Shown: positions 1 to 11,417 of the stretch, piece after piece
How the letters are laid out: each line of letters starts with the position of its first letter
Position numbering within the stretch: position 1 is the stretch's first letter
Program-made: the position numbers and the translations under genes
Notes under the pieces: generated by a model
The model's input: only the letters and a program-made list of their open reading frames with translations
What the model was told of the DNA's origin: nothing
The model's database searches: none
DNA from: Entonaema liquescens
Taxonomy: Eukaryota > Ascomycota > Sordariomycetes > Xylariales > Xylariaceae
Direction: 5' to 3'
Length of the DNA stretch: 64,000 nt
Assembly (NCBI GenBank): GCA_902805475.1
Contig: CADCSX010000007.1
Coordinates: 1,116,001-1,180,000, forward strand

Positions 1-1333
1 GGATAGGGTGAGTTCGGCGTGGTCGACATCGTATCTCCCTTACTCCGGGTATAATCGGTACTTGGGTAGGAGACGAAAGTGAGGCGGCAGCATGCTTCTA
101 GTACCAGTAAGGGGCACCTCCTTATGTACAAGAAGGCTCCCGGAGATAGTCAATCAAACGCCGTGTAGGTGAGAGTTGATAGTCGCCTTGCAATAGGAGT
201 TCATTCGGTGCGGGGTATCTAACGCACCGAGAGGTATAGCCAAGGACTGGCTTTGGTGTAGTTGTAAAAACGTAGAGCCCTTAATTCCGGAAGTGTTTTC
301 AACAGCTACGGGGATATCCAGGTAAGTAGGTGCCTAGGTAGCTACGGGTTCGCTCATAAGGATACTGGTCCCGAAACGCTGTATACGGAAGCTTAGCTAG
401 CAACAAAAGTCTCCGTAGATAATCGGAGTAAAATCTGATAGTAAAGAGCTCTTTTGGTACGACCTGAAGGATGACTAGGTGTAAGATGTAAATCATGCTA
501 CCTCGAACACCACCACGTTCGTATAAGAATTCAGTACCTATAGTAGTATATATAATTGTCTTTATAGGCCTTGGGTTTAGATTTAATCTCCTACTATACA
601 CTTGATCTTTATTCCAAGGACACTGATCTCTATCATGACAAGTTATATGAGGAAATATAAAGTATAGCTTCTTTGAGAATAGTGGCCAACTAGTATAACT
701 ACCAGAGTAGATATATTTGTGGTTGCTGATAGTTACTAAAATATACGTAGATCACGCCGTTCTCAGAATTAGTTGAGAAGTAAAGCAGGAAGCTTATTGG
801 GAAGTTCTGATATAATTAGGAGAATAATTAGGAGACATGCTTGAAGACCATATCCCCCGGTGGTTGATAAATGTTTAAATTAATAGCCTTGATATGAGTT
901 ATGGCGGAACTATGCACTCTTTTAAGCCAAACAGGTAAGACATGATCGCTAGATATTCTAGAGTTTTAGAAATACAATATCGATTCCTAGAATATGTTCC
1001 AAATGAACGAACTGATCCATTACACTAGGACCATCAATTTCTTATTCAACATTCATCGACTCATAACTTACTCGTACAGCGTACCCAACCGACCAGCGGA
1101 TCAAGTACACGTAGGGGAGGCAACAAAACAGCACCGAAACCTCCGTAGGAAAGAACCACCTAAAAGTGACAATCTAACCCCCTATTCCGTCCCCATCCGC
1201 TTATTTCTCAGCCTTAACCTTACTCTTTGACTCCTCGTCTTCTTCTTCTCCGTTCAGTCTTATAGAAAAAAAAAAGGGGGTCGGCATCGACCAAAGCTCA
1301 AAGCTTTTATCTAACCTACCATGCCCAATACAG
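1..1333. other. gene-free stretch, no recognisable gene
   Basis: AT-rich sequence with only short open frames (for example 299..601 on the minus strand and 994..1230 on the plus strand) that resemble no family I know and show no splice or codon pattern. I see no RNA gene or mobile element. Its distal part is the 3' flank of the minus-strand gene ending at 1405. Confidence 0.6.
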
Positions 1334-1377
1334 TATCCCATCCCATCCCATCCTATCCCATCCTATCCTATCCTATC
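1334..1377. repeat. pentanucleotide tandem array (CCATC/CTATC)
   Basis: About nine near-perfect copies of a 5-base unit, TCCCA or TCCTA, run head to tail just 3' of the gene ending at 1405. The register is continuous and variants differ only C/T at one position. Confidence 0.85.
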
Positions 1378-1404
1378 AAGACACAACCCCCGCCTCCCAC
1401 CCAT

Positions 1405-2768
1405 TCAAATCGCCCCCTCCCCCTGATCCTCGACCTCGACCTCAAACCTCGGGATCCCCCTCCCGCTACAAAACCGCGTGAGGTCATCATCCTGGTACAG
1501 CTCCATATTCAGGTCGTACTCCTCGTCGTGCAAGTTCCTAATACTCGCGCGGCGCAGGCGTACGACGCCCGTCCACTTAGCATTGTTCCTATTATTATTA
1601 TTATTATTATTGTTGTTGTTGTTGCTGGTGGTAGTGGTAGTAGACGACGACGACCCGTCCTTATCAAACGCCGCGGCGTGCCGCGTCACGTACGTCACCG
1701 CCGTGCTCTTGAGCGCCTGCACGCTGGCCTTGCAGCTGGCGAGCACGCGCGCCTCCCCGTGGCCCAGCCACCGGATCGTCAGCGCGATGTCGTACAGCCG
1801 CGGGTTGGGGTTGGGGTTAGTCATCCCGCGGGGCGGCGGGGGCGGGGGCGGGAAGTTGTTATTATTGACCTGCCGGGGTATGCTGCGCGGGTTGGGGGGC
1901 GAGTAGTTTACCGGTGGGGGGATGGACATGTTGCGCGAGACTGGGGGCCAGGAGGGGCCGCCAGGATGGGGTTTAGGGGCCGGTGTGACGGAGCTGTATC
2001 CGGGAGGAGGGGTGGTGGCGGCGGCGGCCCGGAGGTGCGGGGGTAGTTGTTGGATAGGGGGCCGTTCATAAGCTCCATGACTAGCTCCTCTGCCTGAGAA
2101 AGCGTATAGGGAGGCCTGATATTTGGGAATATGAATGCTTCGGGGAGTGTCGGCCTGGAGGTGGATTGGTGCGAGGCTTGCTGATGTTATTACTCCTCTC
2201 GTCCCTGACCTCGCGGCCATGAGTAACGGGAACCGTGGACCGGGCAGACGGCATTTTCACCTCGCCATCTGAGTTGCTCTTGTAAGGCATAGCAGTTGTC
2301 GATGGCACAGGACGATCGGATAGGAGATTGGAGAAAACGGATGCTATATCATCGTCATCGTTCCCATCGTCCTCATCCTCGTCCTCGTCTTCATCGTCAT
2401 CGTCGTCGAACCTAGTCTTCTTTAGGTCTCGAGGAAACGAGAATCCGTTGGTGGTGATGAATTGCTGGACGGCCTCACATGACTTAGTGTGAAGCGATTC
2501 GAGAGCAAGCAGAGTGGTAGCACGGGGCTCCGAGGAGAGAAGTGCATCCCGGGAACTTTGGTTTGATCGAACTGCATATGCTTTGAAGTCCCCTAGAACG
2601 TCCTTGGCGGTGACTACGGAGACAATGTCATGCTTGGCCAAGAAGAACTCGCAGTTATCTACGTCTGTGTCAATGGTTGATGTGACAGGTAGTTAAGGGG
2701 TAGCAATTAACAAGCTCCTTACCTACTATCTGACCCTTATAGTCGAAGACCACAGTTGAGGGTGCCAT
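1405..2768 (-). CDS. unknown low-complexity fungal protein, frame broken twice
   Basis: I do not recognise the family. Exon 1 is 2723..2768 and begins MAPSTVVFDYKGQIV. A GTAAGG donor, and an acceptor just after 2665, join it to exon 2 (1405..2664), giving continuous sequence through DVDNCEFFLAKHDIVSVV. The N-terminal part ends in a long Asp/Glu run (2349..2408). The C-terminal part holds proline runs, a poly-Asn tract encoded at 1590..1625 and a well-mixed region (IRWLGHGEARVLASCKA, then RLRRASIRNLHDEEYDLNME) that looks like a folded domain. Between these parts the frame shifts twice, near 2113..2116 and 2002..2013. Each shift is cured by one additional G/C base, and the middle frame reads SQAEELVMELMNGPL, which looks real. 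With both bases restored the length would be 435 residues. The alternative is unrecognised introns, but I found no good donor/acceptor pair. Confidence 0.6.
1590..1625. repeat. trinucleotide repeat encoding poly-Asn
   Basis: Runs of ATT followed by GTT on the plus strand read as AAT/AAC codons on the minus strand. They encode about eleven consecutive asparagines inside the gene 1405..2768, next to Thr and Ser runs. Confidence 0.85.
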
Positions 2769-4451
2769 GCCGAATCTTGGGTGACGATGAGAAGATTCCT
2801 GAGAGATCTGGTCACAGGATCGTATGAGCATTGATCTGGATTTATGAACCGTAAGCTTCAAGTTGAAAAAGTTTGATCGATCTACAGATGCGCCGTCTTA
2901 TATATACACACACACACACACGTATGCGGCGAAAGCAAAGCTCCGCGTGCAACCGTCTATCTATAATTAAGTATACTCAAGCTCAAAACCCAGTTTCATG
3001 CAGCATCTTACTAAAAAGAAGTGAGGCAAACTATGTGGCAGCGGATCTATCGACGACTTGTCTTGGCCCCGAGGGAACGAGTATCAGCCCAAGCAGGGTC
3101 CGTATGACAAGAGGTAACTTAATATGAACGATACATCCCGACGCAATTCTTGGGAACCACTCAAATGCAATGAAATATATGCTTCTCTGATACGTCAATG
3201 GCTGCAGAGGCTGACTAACGGTTATAATAAGGACGCACACGGTAATCTAAGTCTCGGTGCTGGGCGAGTATTTCCGGTAGTAGAACACTGAGAGAGGGTT
3301 GCACGGGGCACACCATCTCCTCTCTACCGGCAGAGATGGGTACCGGCCCCCAGGTCATACGAATGAGATGCACGACTTAGATGCAAACACCCCGTGTTGA
3401 TCAATCTAAGGAAAATACTTTGTTTAAAGGGAAGACCCTGGGGGTTGGGCACAATTTTTGCCACTGTAGGATGTCCATCTATTCTGTAAATGTACCCCAA
3501 CGATGACGATTATCGTCGCCCCGAGACACATCTGTGTGAAAGGCTGCAGAGACATGGCGTCTAGAAGCCCTTCGGGTCGGACGCGGAGTCGTAATGGGCG
3601 GGATATGGAATAATACCGGGCCAGCTTATGAGACATCCATGGCCAATAAAAAACAGGGCGGACAATTGGCGGGCGGTTCGGGTTGAGTGTTGGGAATTTT
3701 AGCAACCTTCTACAAAGAATTATTATGAAAGATAGGTAACTATTGCAACGTATTTAGTTTGTGTTATAAAAACATCCGAAGACGAGAAAAGGAATTCCCT
3801 TTCAAGATGGGATGGGTTCACTAAGTTATATAACGTACGACCAACCGAGAGGTGCAGCTTTCAGGCGTAGGAATTTAACCACTCTCATACTTCTGCTATT
3901 GCTGTCGTTTTTCTTGGGTATGCTAGTGCTGCTCGCAAGGCAGAATCCAAGGCTAGCTAGATCGAAAGAGATCTGGATTCTCACCCATCGAATGGACTAT
4001 CTTGGGATGCTTGCTTATCCATCTAGACTCTGTATTACAAGGCTGCAGGTGGACTGATGTTTTCGGCGTTTGCTATTGGACGCAACGTGCCGAAAAGATT
4101 CGTCTTCCGCAGTGGAACAGTTGAGGCAAGAGGAAGAAAGGATCAGCATCGATACTCCTGCTTCTAACCTCGCCTGACCCCTAATTGGGCACTTGGAGAT
4201 ACTGCTTCAAGACGTCACAGTGAGTAACGGTAAGATTCGCCAAGGGACCGCCACGACAACGATAATGCTGATTATATCCTACTTTGTGAAACCCGCCACA
4301 AGCCACAATCAACTTCTCCAATCGCCCTATTTATTAGCTGGGCATATTAAGATAAAACAGAGGTAGTATTACATTTAATACAGTCCTTGATGGGGCACAT
4401 CCTTTAACGGGAAGCATCCCGGTGCGCCACATCTGCTTGTCGCGCATCTAC
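2769..4451. other. intergenic, no confident gene
   Basis: This lies between the start of the minus-strand gene at 2768 and the stop of NUP82. A (CA)n microsatellite occupies 2905..2921. One open frame, 3812..4057 on the plus strand, encodes 81 residues with a single strongly hydrophobic segment (residues about 24-43) but has no recognised homology, so I do not call it a gene. Other open frames here look random. Confidence 0.5.
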
Positions 4452-7170
4452 CTACCCTACAATTGACAGTCGTTCAAGCCGTGATTTCACAGCGTCTACT
4501 AACGCTGTCTCACGCTCGATAAGTCCCTTCACTTGGTTGATCTTTGCCTTTCGGAGCTCCGATGGTATGCGCAAGTCAGTGGTTGACGCGCTCAGGTTCT
4601 CCTCTCCTCCTCGGTCAACGCGCCTAGCTTCTCTGCTTCTTCTACAAGCTCGTCTTTCAATCGCGTTACTTCTTCATACCTCTTCTTGGTCATCTTTAGC
4701 CGAGATGGTCCCGCTGTTGTTGTTGTTGTTGACCCGAATAAGGTGGCGTCCAAGACATTGACCTCGTTGACCCAAGCCTTCTCCTTATCACTCAACTCCC
4801 GGCTAGTCCCCTTACTGACCAGCTTTCGTATCTTCTCTAATCTTCGGCTGAGGGCTTCTCCCTTCTCTCTCGCGTTTTGTATTCGTCTCTCCATCGCAGC
4901 GTTGCTCGATTCTGGTTCGTCCTCGTCCTGATCCTCCCCGGTGACAGCCTCAACCCTGGCCTTTACCTCGCTCGCCTTGACAACTTGCTGCTTCAATTCT
5001 GTCTGCAGCTGGACACATCGCCGGAATACTTCGGCTGCTGCTACACCAAGCTTATAGGTTTCATCGCTAAGTATCTGATGCGCCTCTGTGAAAATTTGTA
5101 GAGTTGCCGGAGAAAGTCGGACTTCTTGATTGACTATGGTCTTCTGACGACCAGTCCTGAGCTGATTCAGTAGCTTTGGTAGCGCTGAACCCATGTCGAA
5201 GGAGTGTGATGGCTGGAAAACAGGGCGAGGCTCGTAGAACTCCAGGGGTTGTACCTCTGCATCCTTGTCAAACGAAGGCGAGGCGGACCGAATTGGGGCG
5301 AGGTCATCTTCTGGCGTATCGAATATTAAGGCGACTGGATCAAATGGTGTCGCTGATAGTAAGATATAGCCAAGGTCAGGATCGCGAATGGCGACCGAAG
5401 CTGTTAGTGGAAACTGCGTATCGCCTTGAATTGCACTCGTATATAGCCGTTCTCTGGTTGAGCTCTGTCCATTCACAAGCAGATCTATTCTAAACTCGGA
5501 TCCGGCTTGCGAATCACCTTGCAGTTCGCTTTCCAGGCGGAAGACCCATGGGGATAGAGAAACATGTGTGATGCTGGAAGGATGGGTGACATAGAAAGAA
5601 TACCTTGAAGTGACGTCCGAGCTGAATGTTGGCCATGCGTTCTCGGTGACTTCCAGAGAATTCAAGATATCCATACTTTGAAATGTTAGTAGTGACGGAG
5701 ATCCGACCGGACGCCCCATAATCTTTGACTTATTCCGAGGGGAAGCCACTGAGCTTGGATACCGTCCAGGTCTAGACATACACGTAGCTGACCGCTGGAC
5801 GAGAGTAAGCATATGATAGAGAGCGATAAGCCTTCTCCTTCGACATCTTCCATATCCAGCTCATCTTCTTCCCCCATCATTAGCTCGTCGGTGTCAAGCT
5901 TTTGCCCAATGACGAAAATGTCTGTCAACTCTGTATCTAAGTCGTCTTCACTCTCCGGACTCAGCTCAAGATCGAAAGGCCCTTGCAGGCGAGGAACCAC
6001 ACCAGGTCGTGTAGGACGGGTATAAATCTCCGTAGGTGGTTCTCCGGGGGGTCCCTCGATAATTCTGGGTTCTTGATTGTCAAGGTCTGACATCCAATCT
6101 AGCTGCTGCTGAGCGAGTAATTTCGCTTGTCCCGACACGTTCGGATCGTCTTCGATCGCTGCAAGATTCCCAACAATAGATATAGAGAGCGATGGGATTA
6201 ATGTAGGAGGCGGGGCCCACTGCGTTGGTAGTAGGGGGCACAAGGCGTATACGTCTCCCTCTCTCATCGCAATCCAAAGGGTCATTGGTGACCAACCACC
6301 AGAGCCTCTGCCGGCGAAACATGCTGCCGCTACATCCATCTCGAATGAATCTGGGGAGAATCCCTTGTTTGTAACATCGGGCGAGGCAGCGAAGTTTTGA
6401 TCTAGCGAAGTGCCATCCGCAAGTTTCTGTAAGTCAATAGTAAGGGAGGGAGAGTCAAAAGACCATCGGTCTTTCTGGGAAAGTTCCCAAACTCTTACAA
6501 CGGCATCCTTTGTAACTGTTACTAATGCAGAGCCGTTAACCCCCAATGGGTGCCATAAAGTAGAGGCGATTGGTGAACGGTTCATAACATGTGTTGTTGG
6601 GCCTAGGGTCCATGACTTTGGCTTTATGGCATCAAGACCAGGCGCTGTAAGGTGGGCCGAGTCGGGTAGGAGGAGGATACGGACGGTGTGAGTGGTGACA
6701 ACTGCCATGAAGTTCGCGTACGGGGAGATAATAAGCTGTTGGATGTCGGTACCAACAGAGGTCGTAATGGTCTGAAAAGATTAGCTACTTGATTGTGATA
6801 TATAGAATGCGACAGTATCACTTACCCGAAAACCTTCGGCTGACCCGCTCTCTATTGATTCTCTTAGTTCATCGTCATCGAAGCTATCCGAATCTTCGCG
6901 CTTGATGCGAACGCCACCACGAGCTTTAGCTTGCTTCTCTTCCCATCGTTCTTTTAGGTAAAGTAGATCTGCCCATCTAATTTCCTTTCCAACGGCAATG
7001 AAAACTTCGGTACCACGACGAGCAATTGTTCGTCGCGGACCGTCTTTCGAGACGGTTTTGTTGATATAAGCTGAAGCATCTTGAGTTTCGCTGGCATTGG
7101 GTACGAAGAGGTCATAACCGGGTGAAGGCGCCGATAACCAGGCTGGAGTATAACTTTTGATCTTGGGCAT
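4452..7170 (-). CDS. NUP82: nucleoporin NUP82 (two apparent 1-base frameshifts)
   Basis: This is the cytoplasmic-face nuclear pore subunit Nup82 (Nup88 in animals), which anchors the Nup159/Nsp1 mRNA-export module. Exon 1 (6826..7170) starts MPKIKSYTPAWLSAPSPGYD, the typical fungal Nup82 N-terminus. A 54-base intron (6772..6825) leads to exon 2. Residues of roughly 1-550 form the beta-propeller part (LWHPLGVNGSALVTVTKDAVVRVWEL is WD-like), followed by an acidic linker, the block WPTFSSDVTSRYSFYVTH and a coiled-coil C-terminus ending in ERETALVDAVKSRLERLS. The frame breaks at 5739..5742, where WLP should run into PRNKSK, and at about 4598..4612, between TEEE and ENLSASTTDLRIPSELRK. One added base at each site restores an 888-residue protein, normal for the family. 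It is divergent from CBC2. Confidence 0.9.
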
Positions 7171-7876
7171 TTTCGAGGCTGGGGCGTATGTAAGAGGTGC
7201 TAAATTCAAGCTGTCATCAGTAGAATTGCATTTCTACTTGTAATACAGGAGTATATTTTTATGAGCGGTCGTTGATTGCAGTTATTTCGGCAATGAGGGA
7301 GGAAGAAGTGCTTGATGTGGACTCTCAATGTGAATTGTAAGTTAGAATGTAGGTTTGTAGGTTGTTAGGTAGGTATGTTTGTTTGCCCTGCCAAGATGAT
7401 TGCGGTAAGCTCTGGTTGAAGCTAGGATAAAAGATGTACATGGAAAGATCGAAGATCGAAGTACCCTCTAAGGATGGTTGTTATAGAATTATTGGTGGCG
7501 GGAGAACTAAGAGTACATATTTCGGTACCTTTAGTCTTTTTACCTAAGGATCATGCAGGTAGGTGGTACCTGATACGGCTCTACATAGATGTAGGTACCA
7601 ACTGTAGCTAAAACCAAGCGCGATCTGACACGGTAAATACAACCTGGGAACGCGCATAGCAGCATGTTTCCGTACCTAACCAGCAAATCAGGACTGCCGT
7701 GTTAATAAAAGTGGACCTTAGTAACTTCAGCCTTCCTTATCAACGTCCCTTACATTCATTTTCATTTATTCATTTACAGCCTTCTCTTGTGCATTTGTTC
7801 ATCTGTTCACACGCAGTTACACATAGCATCCTAATCTTGACATCATTTCGATACAACGACAAATATATATCTCAGA
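7171..7876. promoter_or_regulatory. shared divergent promoter of NUP82 and CBC2
   Basis: A 706-base spacer separates the two start codons, with genes leaving in opposite directions. It contains CT-rich and poly-T stretches close to the CBC2 start (7730..7870) and GGTACC/TAGGTACC palindromes at 7525..7600. No coding sequence or defined operator is visible; the promoter role is inferred from position. Confidence 0.5.
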
Positions 7877-8604
7877 ATGCCTTCCGCTGTTCGTTCGACA
7901 GTTGATAGGCTAGACCGTCCTAGCGCATATTATAACGGTCGGGTAAGCTCTCTTATCATTCATGTTCTGGCTTATAGCGAATCTGTTGCGACTGATACTT
8001 ATTCAATTGGAATAGAACAAGCGAAGACGACCTGACCATGGACGAGAGAACAAAGATGGCGAAGCCGAAGCTAATGTCCCAGTGGAAGAAGCCCCTGACG
8101 ACCCTCTGAGGAATGCTACAACTCTTTATGTCGGAAACCTGTAAGTTTGCTACTATGCTACCTCCTCATTCCTCCCTATGCAAATATTGACACTACTATC
8201 CAAGCTCTTTTTACACAACCGAAGAGCAAGTCTACGAACTCTTCTCAAAGTGCGGTGAGATCAAGCGACTGGTCATGGGACTAGATCGTTTCAACAAGAC
8301 CCCTTGTGGCTTTTGTTTCGTTGAGTACTACACTCATCAGGACGCGCTCGACTGCATGAAGTATATAGGTGGCACGAAGCTTGACGAACGCATAATCCGA
8401 ACTGATCTAGATCCTGGTTTCGAAGAAGGTCGCCAATACGGCCGAGGCAAATCCGGCGGTCAGGTGCGAGACGAGTACAGAGATGACTACGATGAGGGCA
8501 GGGGTGGCTTAGGAAGGGCAATCCAGACTGAGAGAGAACGCGAGGGGGAACGAAATAGGATACGAGATCAGCACATGGAAGATGACTACGGACGCCTCAG
8601 ATAG
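7877..8604 (+). CDS. CBC2: nuclear cap-binding protein subunit 2 (CBP20)
   Basis: This is the small subunit of the nuclear cap-binding complex, which binds the m7G cap of RNA polymerase II transcripts together with CBP80 and acts in splicing, export and decay. There are three exons: 7877..7942, 8016..8140 and 8205..8604, with introns of 73 and 64 bases and all junctions in frame (196 residues). The single RRM has RNP2 (TLYVGNL, split by intron 2) and RNP1 (CGFCFVEYY). The cap-stacking tyrosine region (SAYYNGR near residue 20) and the RTDLDPGFEEGRQYGRGKSGGQVRDEYR tail of CBP20 are present. The C-terminus is Arg/Glu/Asp-rich. Length and motif order match the family closely. Confidence 0.95.
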
Positions 8605-8950
8605 GCTACTGATTCATTGGACTGATACCTTGATACCCCGAATAATAATAACCTGAAAGAATATACGTGGTTAACAGGTAGTCATCTGTAATTGGCAACA
8701 TAATTGGCTTCTATTGTGGTGATGTGACTAGTTTCGGTTATTTCATCCCGTGCGTACCTAAATAGAAGAGTATTTCCGCCTCTTGGTTTAAGTACAATAA
8801 TGTACAATATGCCGGAGTATCGTCTCCAATCTTAGCCCATTGCATTAAGACATGTCTTCTTACGGATGCTTCTCTTGGTAACTCGATAGCATGTCCAAAA
8901 CGTCATAAGAGCGTGGAAATCTCTCGATTACTAGAATATGATGAATACAT

Positions 8951-9444
8951 TTAATATCCAGGTGGGTTTACTCTTTGCGATACTCTCGTCCACTTTGGTA
9001 GCTCTGTTACATGCCGTTAGCAATCATCCTATACTTACCTGTACATATTTTTAAAGCGAAAACAGGTATCAACATACTATGAATACCCTTTCTATATCGC
9101 TTTTCTTTCCTGTCGAATATTGTGTATTTGTCTTTGGGCAGCATCTCGGCCTCAGTAGGCATCGTCTCCTTCCACGTCTCAAGAGCCTTCAGTGTTTCGC
9201 CCTTCTTCGCCAACGCATTTCCTAACGTCTCCACCACGGAATCAACACCACGAAGTCGCTTTCGTTGCCGTGCTTTCTGGAATCGGGATAGGCGCCATGG
9301 GGTTTTCCTATACAATTCGTAGGGTTAGCATGACGTTGCCAAATATGTATTTAGAATTCGAATTAGCCAGAGATTGTCGATTTCTCTTACTTACCATAAT
9401 AGACCGCCACATAGCGGACTCGTCACTCTGAATGCGCCGAACAT
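8951..9444 (-). CDS. MRPL31: mitochondrial large-subunit ribosomal protein MRPL31 (mL60)
   Basis: This is a fungal-type mitochondrial 54S ribosomal protein. Three exons (9395..9444, 9078..9307, 8951..9003) join in frame into 110 residues. The start MFGAFRVTSPLCGGLLW is followed by KTPWRLSRFQKARQRKRLR, a DSVVETLGNALAKKGETLKALE helix, the block MPTEAEMLPKDKYTIFDRK and the end KLPKWTRVSQRVNPPGY, all hallmarks of MRPL31. The donors are GTAAGT and GTATGT; the last intron (9004..9077) has a TGCTAAC branch point. The protein is small and very basic, as expected for a ribosomal protein. It is divergent from TRS20 across a 329-base spacer. Confidence 0.93.
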
Positions 9445-9773
9445 TGTGTATGATATAATTGCTCGACGATTCAGAACTCTCGCCTAGAATGCATCACAAG
9501 CGTCGGAGTAAATCGCGATTAGAAAAGTTCAATTGATTGGCGCACGGGCCACGCTAAACGGTCATACTGAATGTACCTAGGTACTGATGTATATCCCCAC
9601 TACGGGTACAGACAGATAAGGCTGGGTTCAAACATTGATAAGGCATTCTACATAACTAGTAACTAGAGGTATCCATGTTGTACTTATGGAAGCTATCCGT
9701 CGCTCCCTAAGCGTCACTCCCTACGAATAACTCTTCGTTCTCGTCACAGATGATTGACAGATAACAGCCAAAC
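9445..9773. promoter_or_regulatory. shared divergent promoter of MRPL31 and TRS20
   Basis: This is a 329-base spacer between two divergent start codons. It carries a CCTAGGTACTGATG element at 9576..9590 resembling the TACCTAGGTA palindromes seen elsewhere in the window. No other recognisable site. The role is inferred from position only. Confidence 0.5.
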
Positions 9774-10380
9774 ATGTCATACTACTTCGCCATCGTCGGC
9801 ACGCAAGACAACCCGCTGTTCGAATATGAATTCGGGACGTCGAAGCAGGGTGGTGACGGCCAGCCGCACTTCAGCGAACAGGCGCGCCATATGAACCAGT
9901 TCATCGTGCACAGCAGTCTGGATATTGTCGAGGAGGTCCAATGGGGAGGCGGTCAGATGTAAGTAATAAATTACGCACATTGGAATAGCGCGAACATTCT
10001 TATGTTTATTGGAGTCGGGCACATCGTTATATAAATACATTTGGTACTAACCACCATGTTCCCAATATCATAGGTACCTCAAGTGCGTCGATAAGTTTTT
10101 CAACAATTACGTGTCTTGCTTTATAACCGGCGGCAATGTCAAGTTTCTCTTGCTGCACCAACCAACGATGCCCGTCTCGACGACGTCCACCCGATCTTCT
10201 ACGTCTATAGGTGCCAACCCGACAAGTCCCCAGACCGAAGAGGCCATCAAGAACTTCATGCTCGAAGTCTACGAGAACTGGGTTAAGGCTATCATGAGTC
10301 CCTTCTACAGGGTGAATATGGAAGTGCGCAGTCCGGTATTCAGGCAAAGAGTTGCTGCGGCCGGGAGGAAGTACCTATGA
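9774..10380 (+). CDS. TRS20: TRAPP complex subunit 2 (Trs20/sedlin)
   Basis: This is a core subunit of the TRAPP tethering complexes that act as GEF for Ypt1/Rab1 in ER-to-Golgi traffic and autophagy. Two exons (9774..9958 and 10074..10380) give 163 residues. The longin-like fold is evident: MSYYFAIVGTQDNPLFEYEF at the N-terminus, then DEV-like strand FIVHSSLDIVEEVQW, and after the intron YLKCVDKFFNNYVSCFITGG, VKFLLLH and the C-terminal helix FMLEVYENWVKAIMSPFY. A Ser/Thr-rich insert (about residues 93-113) between strand and helix is a common fungal addition. The Met codon at the junction is split ATG across the intron. Confidence 0.95.
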
Positions 10381-10855
10381 TTCAGCATGGACACAAGATA
10401 ATTACGGTGTCATTATATGTGGCGTCTGGAGTTTATGGCAGGTAGCAGCCTATTTCATTAGATACGACTCACACCCCGAGATTTACAATGTCAGACCAAG
10501 TATTCGCATAGTATAAGACCGAGTATGATCACAAGTATTAGCATGTTATAGTTGGTTTAAGGCAAAGCGTAATGCAATGCGAATATATTCAGCATGCCGT
10601 AGCACGATCGTAGGCTATCTGTCCCAAGATGCCATTTCTCAAAAGTCATCGCGCGACCATGAACCGTAACGTAAAACCACCAACGCCGATGTCAGAATGT
10701 GTATCATGCCAATAATCCTTAATGTAACACAAATCCCCAACTTCCATTACGCGACATACTCTGCTGTGCTGTACCGATGCCCACTAATTTGCATTGTAGA
10801 AGACTCCTATTATGTGGACACGCCAACCAAAAAGCATACAGAACATAGAATGCGC

Positions 10856-11417
10856 TTAACCACCGAAACCGTACAGGGTGCGGCCCTGTCGCTTCAAGGC
10901 GTAGACAACGTCCAGGGAGGTGACGGTCTTGCGCTTGGCGTGCTCGGTGTAGGTGACGGCATCACGGATGACACCCTCGAGGAAGGACTTGAGAACACCA
11001 CGGGTCTCTTCGTAGATCACTGCAAAATTTGTTAGGAACCATTTCATCTGATACTTCGACGCAATAGACTTACTGGCCGAGATACGCTTGACACCACCAC
11101 GACGAGCGAGACGTCGGATAGCGGGCTTAGTGATACCCTGGATGTTGTCACGAAGAATCTTGCGGTGGCGCTTGGCACCACCCTTTCCGAGACCCTTGCC
11201 GCCCTTGCCGCCTGTGATCATGTTAATATTAGATTCATGGCATTAAAAGAATTGCATTAATTGAAACCAAGTCGCGTTAGGGTAGAGTATAGTTAAGACG
11301 CGTCCGAAGGCGATACCGACACCTTCGGCCCCGCCAACCATCAGTTCCCTTAAGTACCACTTGGCGACGCGATATCAAGGTTGGAATTAAAAAGGCAATG
11401 CACTTACGTCCAGTCAT
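10856..11417 (-). CDS. histone H4
   Basis: This is the core nucleosomal histone H4. Three exons (11408..11417, 11074..11211, 10856..11019) encode exactly 103 residues including Met, the invariant H4 length. The first exon is only ten bases (MTG plus one base), followed by a 196-base intron. Sequence landmarks are GKGGKGLGKGGAKRHRK with the acetylated lysines, DNIQGITKPAIRRLARRGGV, MIYEETRGVLKSFLEG and the end GRTLYGFGG. Codon use is strongly biased to C-ending codons, as in highly expressed fungal genes. There is no H3 gene next to it, so this is probably the unlinked second H4 copy rather than the H3/H4 divergent pair. Confidence 0.97.

Noticed and set aside
1321..2046. Long plus-strand frames opposite the gene 1405..2768
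   Set aside because: They are antisense to a low-complexity minus-strand exon; the Pro/Arg/Gly and poly-Ile runs are complements of the real codons.
5684..5790. An intron in NUP82 (GTATGT donor, TACTAAC branch, AAAG end) as an alternative to the frameshift
   Set aside because: Its length (106 bases) gives the wrong frame, and it would delete GSPSLLTFQSMDI, which looks like conserved Nup82 sequence.
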